Shown: positions 1-6,412 of the stretch, piece after piece
How the letters are laid out: each line of letters opens with the position of its first letter
Numbering within the stretch: the stretch's first letter is position 1
Assembly (NCBI GenBank): GCA_035591015.1
Contig: JAXIUW010212509.1
Coordinates: 1 to 10,945, forward strand
Reading direction: 5' to 3'
Origin: Cephalothrix simula
Lineage: Eukaryota; Nemertea; Palaeonemertea; Archinemertea; Cephalotrichidae
DNA length: 10,945 nt
The notes under the pieces: model-generated
Databases searched by the model: none
What the model was told of the DNA's origin: nothing
What the model saw: only the letters and a program-made list of their open reading frames with translations
Program-made: the position numbers and the translations under genes

Positions 1-841
1 ATGAGGTTGGAGGACCCTCGAGGGACCTCTGTGACGTATTTCCGGTGGTAGGATGAGCAATGGAACGTATTTTCCTGTTATTCGAGACTCTCCGAGAGAA
101 CCAATGGAATGCAACCATTATCTACATGCACAAATGAATTGATTATTGGAAGGACATCGGACCAAAAAGGCCCCCCCCCGCGGTGTTCTGAAAAGCGGTA
201 GCCCAAACCTCCTTGACCCTCATATTTCCGGAATCCTTGTGGAAAATCCTGATCCAAGTTTATATTTGCGCCGCCCTGTCGCCACCATGGGTCAAAAATT
301 GAACTTTTTCCCTAAAAATTATGAGAATTATTTTTTCTGACAAATTAATTTTGGATCATTTGGCAGGGAACAAAAATTTTTGGAGTACAACGGAATAACA
401 TTTATGTTGGCCCAAGATGGTGCAACCCTTCGAAAGTTTAAGCTGGGATGAGGGTTTCCACAACATTTTAGTGTATATATAATGGTCAAGGGCTTCCAAG
501 AAAAATCACGGGGTTGGGGACTTTTTTCTCTAAAGGGACAATGGCCTTTACCACAGAAATTGAGCACTGAGCTCTTCAGGCGCTTTCGTAGTTCTAAGTC
601 CCCACTCCACCTTTTTAGCGCTGATAGAGCCACCCAGCATCTGCCACTCGCGATTTGCCGATTGTCGAAACGTCATTTAAGTATCTATTTAGCTGAGGTG
701 GTCATTTGTCCTTTCGTTTTTTTAGGGGGCGCAACCGAAGGTGATAGTTCGATCCTGACACACGAGGGGAAAGTTCGTAGTCTGGTTCAAGTGATTTATT
801 CTCTTATTCATAAAATATTGATAAAAAGATCTGAGTGTTAC
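1..841. other. WBP11 intron 10 or flank; no exon recognised
   Basis: I could not find the next WBP11 exon here on the minus strand. The stretch includes a diverged inverted repeat (about 165-545), a C-run at 171-179 and a 16-bp near-palindrome, GGACCCTCGAGGGACC, at 11-26. The minus-strand sequence near 1-60 has an AG followed by a short open frame, but nothing resembling the family. Confidence 0.5.
165..545. repeat. Diverged inverted repeat, two facing copies
   Basis: The plus-strand stretch 165-340 aligns with the reverse complement of about 345-545. Shared order: CCTTGACC, a TTGTGGAAA block, ATCC.AG.TTA.A.TT, a GCACCAT..TGGG.CAA block and then T-rich sequence before a short centre near 343. 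Identity is moderate with small indels, so these look like two old copies of one repeat facing each other, or one fold-back element. The family was not recognised. Confidence 0.55.
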
Positions 842-990
842 CTCTTTTTCCGGCATTTTCTGACCAGCTAATTTTAACAACCTCATTTGTAACCTCGTCG
901 GAGCCGGCCGGGGCGGTGGCAAAAACTTTAACCTCGTGTCTTCATCTATAGTTTTTGTGTCTTCTTTAAATCTAATTTTTCGTGTTTTTG
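842..990 (-). CDS. WBP11: WBP11 exon 10 (RVxF-like PP1 motif, last exon in window)
   Basis: It completes A237 and encodes residues 238-286. KTRKIRFKED corresponds to the SVRFADMPG region of vertebrate WBP11, and KIRF fits the RVxF phosphatase-1 docking pattern. RLQMRLLKLAGQKMPEKE corresponds to LQAMMLRMAGQEIPEEG. The acceptor is TTGCAG. The assumed donor is GTAACACTC in phase 0, after GAG. The following exon was not found in 1-841. Confidence 0.87.
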
Positions 991-3900
991 CTGCAAGAAA
1001 ATGCTTTGATTTAAACAAAGAAAACTGCAATTCGATTATTGAAATAATTTCAAAGGGCCTTTAGCATAGGACCCCGATTGGCTGAGTCTTTCTAGTGTCC
1101 AAGGTGGATTAAATACTAATCGTTTGTCGTATAAAACAAATCAGAGATACCTGGTGGTTCATCTGTGGTACTACTCAAATCTTCACCTGTGCCAGGGGGA
1201 AGTGGCTCCATTATATCCAGGTCTAAACCTTAAAAAGAAAAGTACAAATATATACTTATTGTAATCACCTTTTACAAATACTTATATCCATAACACGTAG
1301 CTCATCAAAAATTCAAGAATATCAAATTCTGTACGCCATGGATAAACAGGACGGCCTGAAAACTAAATTCAATGACATTTCCATGAAAAATGTGTCTGGA
1401 AACATTCGCAACAAAGACTCAAGCGCAGGAATATTTAACGAGAAACTCGACAAATCTTTAAGGCGTAAACCCTAAACCCCGAACAGAAACTATTCTTGGA
1501 ACTTCGTCCTTCAAAATTCAAAGTTTGGATCAAATTTTTTCAAAGGGAGCTGCATTTATTCATTATTTACCAAATTCCTGTTGATAATATGATGGTTTAT
1601 TTGAAATAATATCTTTAGAACTTTAGTTCATAAGGATGACTTTGAAAACATAGGTAAATTAGTATTGTGAAGACAAACCTTTTCAACAAAATGTAACTCA
1701 TATTGCGTGCTTATTTTTCATAATTAGTGATCACAAATAGCTCTAAAGATATTATTTTCAAATAAATTATCAAAAGGAATTAAGTAAATAATAAATACAT
1801 GCAGCTGACTTTGAAAATTTTTGATAGAAATGAATGTCCTTCACCATACTAAATTACCTATGTTTTCAAAGTCATCCTGATTTTGATCCAAATTTCGAAT
1901 TTTGAAAGACGAAGTTCCAAGAATAGTTTCTGTTCAAGGTTTAATTTTTTTCCCAATTCCAGGACTTTTCCAGGATTTTTGGACTTTTTCCAGAATTCAA
2001 TGACATTTAACCCGCGCTTCCAATCCCATGACATTTCCTGGTTTTCCAAAGGCGTGGTCACCCTAAAAAACTGTTTCGTTAATGAGTTTAACATGCGCAA
2101 GCGCAAATGTATAAAGAACTTAAATACCTTCAGTTGGATCGTAAGGTTCATGACCTCGGTCATCATGCTCATCATCACTTAGTTCCGGAGGAGGTCCAGG
2201 AGGAGGACCAGGGGGTTTCCTTTTTAAATGCGGCTTTCTGAAATCGAAAGAATTAAATCATTCTAGTATAAAAACTGTTACTCCAGGAAGTTTCCAGCGA
2301 ACTATCTGTTCGCTGGTCAACAAAGTAAATACTATTGATAAATTAAGGTTTTTTCTACCATCACTGAAGAGCCGAGACAGAAATATCCAAAGTTCAGGGA
2401 TATGTGAATTTTTGAAAAAAATGTCAGAATTCTATTTGAACAATAGGAACCCATTATAAATTGAAAGGGTCTAACTAACAAGATCTATAGCAAATAGAAA
2501 ATGCAACATATTCAGTTCATTATATTTTTGTCAACAAATCCGGTGTAACGGGTTGCCGTGTCACCCGGCGTTCAGTGTCCGGTATGTATAAGAAAGGACA
2601 ATAAAGGCCGGTTGCCAGAGTCCGAAGAAAAAGGCCATACTATCTGTATATGTTGTACTAAGAACAGGACGACATATACATATTCGCACAGGGAACAATT
2701 CAAAATGATCACAGTTAAATTACTGAGGAATGGCGAAGACCCCCTCTCCCCTCACGGCCGAATAGTAGCCTTTTGCAACTGGGACATGAGATCCTAGACT
2801 ACCAATGTGTGGTGAAAACTAAAGGACGGGAAAGAGTACATCCTGAATCAACAGGGTCCGGTCTGCCGGTAAAATGAGGATTGATGTTATCTATCCAAAA
2901 TACCCCGGCTGAAGCAGGGTGGAAAGAGTAAGAAATCAAAGAAAACGTTTTTTATACAAATGTATAATAAAATCATAACTAAAGATTTAGATTTAGTTAT
3001 GATAACATATAGATAGACAGTCCCATTTTAATTTGCACATTTAGAAAATTGGGTCAAAAATTACGTGTTTCCACGTTGCCACGAGTACATCAAAAAGAGA
3101 CGTCCATTTATCTCGAATATTGATCTGACATAATTTTACGATGTAAGTACAGGTATTCCTGCTCTCGAATCGTTGGAATTACCCAATAGAAGCATGACTG
3201 ATCATTACTTACTCTTTTTTTAAAATACCAGGTTTTTTCTCTGTAATTGGAGGTGCTGGAATTTCTGGTGCAGGCGGTAAAGGAGCAGCTAAAAAGAAGG
3301 AAAAATGTCTCCAAATTATAAAATGTAATAATTCCTCGTATCATCCTTGTACAATTTTATTGAAAATTAAGAAAATTAAAAATGATTCAACTTACCAGTT
3401 GGCTGTGGCATGTCCGGGGTAGGAATTTCGTCTAACTGGACCTGTTCAGCATATTTAACTTGTTCTATAAGGCAAAAAATAAATAAGAACCCAAAATTAG
3501 TTGCAACTGATTCAAATAGTGTAATTACTGATAAAAACTTCAATTAAAACTAACCATAGTAAACGATTAGATTGTTTTTCTTCTTTTCATAATCCATTTC
3601 AGCACGCTTTAACTCCATGAAATATTCTGGATCCTCTTTTTCCTACAACACAAACCATAAAAAAAGATTTTTCTTTGAAAGAAGTCAAGATAATCAAATA
3701 AATGTTTTGATTTTAATGTTAAAATATTTTAATTGGTATTGGTATTGGTAATTTTTGTTGGTATCACTTACATAAAGCCGTGTAACTCGTTCAAATGTCT
3801 CGATGAGCTTTTTTCTCTTGTCTTTTAATACTTTTTCATTTAGAGAAGGTGGCTCCATTGGGTTGTATTCTACAGAACGAATATTAATCATCATAAACAC

Positions 3901-5973
3901 AATATGAAATAAATACATAATAAATCATTCAATCTTTGAATTTTTTTCACTAACCCATTTTATCAATGACCTCCATGTCTTCTAGAAGTTTCACTGGATC
4001 CTTTCCCTTCAAGACTGCTTGTCGCACCATCATTCGCTGCTTCTTGTTCTAAGAAAAAATCATTAAAAAATTCTTAGCTAACTAAAACTAAAGTGTGAAT
4101 ATGTTGGAAGATGTATATAACTTGATTCTAATTAATCTAAGAATATGTAATATGCTAACAGTGAAGCACATTATTACGACATAAAATCACAAATATAGCT
4201 CACCTTTTTTAATTCTCTCTTTCTTGCTTCTTTTCCTATAAAAGAAAAACGTTAAAAACGCTTACAAAAATTTTTTTTTTAAATGTCAATTTTTTTCCTT
4301 ACATGATAAGCTAGCCTAAAATGCTTTGTACAAGTATGCTGGAAACATTTTAAAGTACAAAATTCCAGCCGAGCAAAAAGATCCATGCAGATGGATTAGG
4401 AGAGTGTTGAAAATTTAGTATCTTTTCCCTATTATAAATCTCCCATCAGTGTATCAAGAGGTAGCGAAATACATAAAAATGAAAATCTTAATATGAACAT
4501 TTCTATACCAGACTATACACCTCGCTCTGAAGTACTTCTGAGTGCACTTCAAATTTGACTTGATGGAAGCAAAATTCGTAAGCAATTTACCTTTTTTTGG
4601 AGGTAAAATTTGTAAGAAATTTAAACATTTGAACATCTGATGACCTTTTTCCCTCATCGCAGGTTATTTGCAAAATGTATTTCCTTACTGACCGTTGCGT
4701 ACAATTATACAAAAATAATTCTGATTTATTTACATATATGGTGCAAATGATAACAGTGATAAAGGTTTGCACATTCCAAATCTTCTATACATTACACCAT
4801 AACTAAATCTATAACTATATGTCTCTATATGGTTGCCTGATTCCATCTGAAAGCAGCCTTCCTAGTTCAGACTCTTTCAATAGAGGGAGTAATTCAAAAA
4901 TTTGGATCAATGATTTCCTCCGCTTCGTTAAAATTTGAAAAGATTTCTGACCTTAGGCTTTTGATAAATATAATGCTTGCATTTGAACAATTGATTTGCC
5001 AATGTGAAATATAATTTTTAATGAATACAATGTTTTCTAAAATTTTTATTGAATAAAATAAAACAATAAATGTTAAAATGCTTATGAATATTGGTTCCAT
5101 ATTTAATTTACTTTAATTGATATAAAGCATGGAGGGTAATTTGTTATGAATTGGGCTCGAAAATGCTTCATGTGCACACACCAAAGTCAACAAAAAATAG
5201 TTCACCTCATTCATCTGTACATATTTAGTAGATAATTTCTTTCTATTAGGTACTACCCAAATAGTGGGAGTTTTGTAATCTTAAATTCAAATTGCACTCT
5301 GAAGTACTTCAGCAGTTCAGTGCAAGGTTAAAACTTCTCAGTCTGGTACATATAGGTGCTATGGTACCGTACTATAAAGGAATAAGGGAGCCCTGATGCA
5401 TGTTTATCGGAAGCGAATAATGGCCATTTTGCCTTATCAGCATTTGAACCGTTTATTGAATTATTATCAGGACCGATAGGTTATCGTTTTTAACAAGAAT
5501 TGGTTATCGATTAAAGTTTAATCTTTATGATTTAACGGAAGTGATTATCGATTAAAGATTGTTTTCTTGAATTATCAGAATCGAATATCGACTTGTGAAT
5601 TACGCCAACCTGTTAAAAAATTTATCGATTATATTAACCTTGAGCTAAATTTCGTCGATTACGAATAAAAGCTATTTTACTTATCAGAAATGGAAGCAAA
5701 TAATAGCCTACAGTACAGTATATTTTTAACAGTTATCAGAAGGAGCCCTCAAAAAAGGATAACCGACAGCATGCCGCTTTGCACCTGGACAATACAGCCC
5801 TTTGGAAGATTGCCAATGTCTTGATGAAAAGAAATTGAAAATTGACTGTTGAACATGTTGAACATTTTGCATGTTTTGAAAAATGTGATTTTTTAAAAAA
5901 AAAACTTACTAGCTTGATCAGTGGGATTCATGTACTTCCCACTCTTAGTGGTGTTGATTGATCGTCTACCCAT
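842..5973 (-). CDS. WBP11: WBP11 / SIPP1-like splicing factor (10 exons, 3' end not seen)
   Basis: Joined exons, 5' to 3' on the minus strand: 5973-5910, 4235-4204, 4048-3955, 3869-3772, 3642-3555, 3464-3396, 3288-3213, 2237-2128, 1228-1151 and 990-842. Together they give 858 nt and 286 in-frame codons. The family is a nuclear proline-rich pre-mRNA splicing factor that binds WW domains (PQBP1/Npw38) and protein phosphatase 1. Visible in order: the family N-terminus MGRRSINTTKSGKYMNP; a basic, charged helical region (about residues 22-130) with the hallmark LNEKVLKDKRKKL; a proline-rich stretch; ILKK (170-173); the WW-ligand run KPPGPPPGPPPE (181-192); an acidic SDDEHDD; a KIRF motif of the PP1-docking RVxF type (241-244); and RLLKLAGQKMPEKE at the break. 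Vertebrate members are about 640 residues, so roughly half is missing. The start has A at -3 and G at +4. The gene is head to head with ZNF207. Confidence 0.93.
1151..1228 (-). CDS. WBP11: WBP11 exon 9
   Basis: It completes G211 and encodes residues 212-236 plus one base, starting LDLDIMEPLPPGTGEDL and ending DEPP. This is the low-conservation acidic, Ser/Thr-rich segment. The call rests on phase-compatible splice sites (TTTTTAAG acceptor, GTATCTC donor) and an open frame more than on a family match, so it is less certain than its neighbours. Confidence 0.8.
1229..2127. other. WBP11 intron 8, repeat-rich
   Basis: This 899-bp intron has donor GTATTT (2127) and acceptor TTTTTAAG (1229). It contains the rearranged inverted repeat described separately and, at 1955-2060, degenerate GGAAAA/TTTTCC-rich sequence (CCAGGACTTTTCCAGGA, TGGTTTTCCAAAGGCGTGG) of a type common as transposon debris in invertebrates. 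The long open frames here on both strands are shadows without family resemblance. Confidence 0.7.
1481..1936. repeat. Inverted repeat with shuffled blocks
   Basis: Three blocks occur in both arms. X: 1481-1535 and the reverse complement of 1882-1936, about 90% identical, including AACTATTCTTGGAACTTCGTC. Y: 1539-1620 and the reverse complement of 1741-1816. Z: 1634-1667 and the reverse complement of about 1845-1878, including GGATGACTTTGAAAACATAGG. Read outward, the left arm runs X-Y-Z and the right arm X-Z-Y, so one copy has been rearranged. No target duplication is clear. Confidence 0.7.
2128..2237 (-). CDS. WBP11: WBP11 exon 8 (WW-binding PGPPP motif, acidic tail)
   Basis: It completes E174 and encodes residues 175-210. 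It opens KPHLKRKPPGPPPGPPPE, the basic residue plus PPGPPP ligand known in this family to bind the WW domain of PQBP1. An acidic LSDDEHDDRG and EPYDPTE follow. The acceptor is TTTCAG and the donor GTATTTAAG. Confidence 0.9.
2535..2945. repeat. GC-richer unclassified insertion in WBP11 intron 7
   Basis: About 400 bp stand out from the AT-rich intron in base composition, from CCGGTGTAACGGGTTGCC to CCCCGGCTGAAGCAGGG. No terminal repeats, target duplication or family motif is visible. It could be a fragment of a LINE or DNA transposon. An open frame at 2558-2797 on the plus strand has a few CxxC-like pairs but no recognised domain. Confidence 0.35.
3213..3288 (-). CDS. WBP11: WBP11 exon 7 (proline-rich, ILKK)
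   Basis: It completes A149 and encodes residues 150-173 plus two bases: a Pro/Ala-rich linker (APLPPAPEIPAPPITEKKPG) ending in the conserved ILKK. The acceptor is TTTTTAG and the donor GTAAGTAATG. The next intron is 975 bp and contains the GC-richer block at 2535-2945. Confidence 0.9.
3396..3464 (-). CDS. WBP11: WBP11 exon 6
   Basis: It completes E126 and encodes residues 127-148, QVKYAEQVQLDEIPTPDMPQ and then PT. This matches the family motif around NAQHVEVESIPLPDMP. The acceptor is TTATAG and the donor GTAAGTT. Confidence 0.92.
3555..3642 (-). CDS. WBP11: WBP11 exon 5
   Basis: Residues 97-125 plus one base: a charged, probably coiled or helical segment that starts EKEDPEYFMELKRAEMD and ends NNLIVYY. 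It aligns with the EKENPDIYKELRKLEVEYEQ region of the vertebrate protein. The acceptor is TTGTAG and the donor GTTAG. Confidence 0.92.
3772..3869 (-). CDS. WBP11: WBP11 exon 4
   Basis: It completes E64 and encodes residues 65-96, including the family's most recognisable block LNEKVLKDKRKKLIETFERV. The acceptor is CTGTAG and the donor GTAAGTG. It ends in phase 0. Confidence 0.94.
3955..4048 (-). CDS. WBP11: WBP11 exon 3
   Basis: Residues 33-63 plus one base. It begins NKKQRMMVRQAVLKGKDP, the conserved lysine/arginine-rich helix, and ends in DKM. The acceptor is TTCTTAG. The donor GTTAGTG is less common than GTAAGT and is also used by exon 5. The intron is 85 bp. Confidence 0.92.
4204..4235 (-). 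CDS. WBP11: WBP11 exon 2
   Basis: This is a 32-nt microexon with acceptor TATAG and donor GTGAGC. It completes R22 and adds KEARKRELKK, matching the family's basic segment after NPTDQA. The frame is exact on both sides. Without the protein match it would be easy to miss. Confidence 0.92.
4508..5346. mobile_element. Putative TA-flanked non-autonomous DNA transposon (839 bp)
   Basis: The left end CCAGACT is preceded by TA (4506-4507). The right end AGTCTGG is followed by TA (5347-5348). Subterminal inverted repeats follow on both sides: the perfect palindrome GAAGTACTTC (4529-4538 and 5301-5310) and then GAGTGCA and an A/T-rich run of similar order. TA target duplications are typical of Tc1/mariner-type elements. 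No transposase frame is visible, so it would be non-autonomous. The left arm is shorter than the right by about 15 bp between terminus and palindrome. Confidence 0.5.
5387..5749. mobile_element. Putative element with ATCGATTA motifs between 8-bp direct repeats
   Basis: The direct repeat GGAGCCCT occurs at 5387-5394 and 5742-5749, bracketing 347 bp. Inside are repeated TTATCGATTAAAG-like motifs (two near-exact copies at about 5509 and 5543, plus decayed forms), and a partial direct repeat of TTATCGGAAGCGAATAATGGCC near 5405 and 5680. The eight-base duplication would suit a hAT-type insertion, but good terminal inverted repeats are not evident. Confidence 0.4.
5910..5973 (-). CDS. WBP11: WBP11 exon 1 (start codon)
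   Basis: It encodes residues 1-21 and the first base of codon 22. The ATG at 5973-5971 sits in AAAGATGGG. The peptide begins MGRRSINTTKSGKYMN, the conserved opening of insect WBP11 proteins. The donor is GTAAGTTT. The downstream intron 1 is 1,674 bp, the longest in the gene, and carries two transposon-like elements. Confidence 0.93.
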
Positions 5974-6371
5974 CTTTATGTTTTTTCTTTCCCAATTAGT
6001 TCAATTTAAAAAATTCGATAGCGTCAGCAAAAACAATTCAAAAGCGGAAAAATTAATTTCTTTTTTCGATTCGGTTCGCCATTTTGGATTTAATAATCGC
6101 GCAATATCGCTTATAATTGCAAAGAATAATTTTTCAATTTTCCAATGAGATATTCTTCACTATTGGATATATTTTATTAATTTTCTTACAATATTATTTG
6201 TTTGTTTCACAGTATTAAATAACATTAATGTTTAGGCTGGGTTAATATATAATTAATAAAAGGAATAATATTTGCGAAAGTTTGATGACGTAGTAAAGTC
6301 AGCCATTTTGTTTTCTTGTTTCGTCGCTGCTTCTATTTTTCTAATAAAAAAATTAACATATTTTCACAAAA
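5974..6371. promoter_or_regulatory. Bidirectional promoter interval between WBP11 and ZNF207
   Basis: These 398 bp separate the two start codons and must hold both 5' UTRs and probably one shared promoter. Visible motifs: CGCCATTTTGG at 6077-6087, 104 bp from the WBP11 ATG; GCCATTTTG at 6302-6310, 61 bp from the ZNF207 ATG; TGACGTA at 6286-6292 (CRE-like); CCAAT at 6142-6146 and its inverse ATTGG at 6162-6166 near the middle. GCCATnTTG is the YY1 core in animals. No TATA box sits convincingly near either gene. The pyrimidine-rich run 6308-6340 may mark the ZNF207 start of transcription. Transcription starts are not determined. Confidence 0.65.
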
Positions 6372-6412
6372 ATGGGCCGTAAAAAGAAGAAGCAAATGAA
6401 GCCGTGGTGTTG
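6372..6412 (+). CDS. ZNF207: ZNF207 exon 1 (start codon)
   Basis: Residues 1-13 and two bases of W14. The ATG follows CACAAAA. It encodes the basic MGRKKKK tail, a likely nuclear and microtubule contact, and the first zinc cysteine. The donor is GTATCC. The intron splits the codon of W14 inside finger 1 and runs 2,117 bp through several transposable elements. Confidence 0.94.

Larger units (their letters stand above)
4236..5909. other. WBP11 intron 1
   Basis: This 1,674-bp first intron has donor GTAAGT (5909) and acceptor TATAG. It carries two transposon-like elements back to back, at 4508-5346 and 5395-5741. The stretches 4236-4505 and 5750-5905 are plain AT-rich sequence with no recognised feature. 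A short direct repeat, GCAAAATTCGTAAGCAATTT at 4568-4587 and a related GTAAAATTTGTAAGAAATTT about 36 bp on, lies inside the first element. Confidence 0.7.

Noticed and set aside
1-60. WBP11 exon 11 on the minus strand at the left edge
   Set aside because: An AG followed by a short open frame exists, but the residues do not match the family and the exon would run off the window, so it cannot be supported.
328-633. Minus-strand frame of 101 codons near the left edge
   Set aside because: It spans one arm of the inverted repeat at 165-545, has no family resemblance, and its residues simply reflect repeat sequence.
1858-2182. Long open frames on both strands in WBP11 intron 8
   Set aside because: Part of the minus frame overlaps exon 8 out of frame, and the rest is inverted-repeat sequence. 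There is no family resemblance.
2558-2797. Plus-strand open frame with cysteine pairs resembling a small zinc-binding protein
   Set aside because: The cysteine spacing fits no domain I recognise, it lies within an intron of WBP11, and it has no similarity that I can support.
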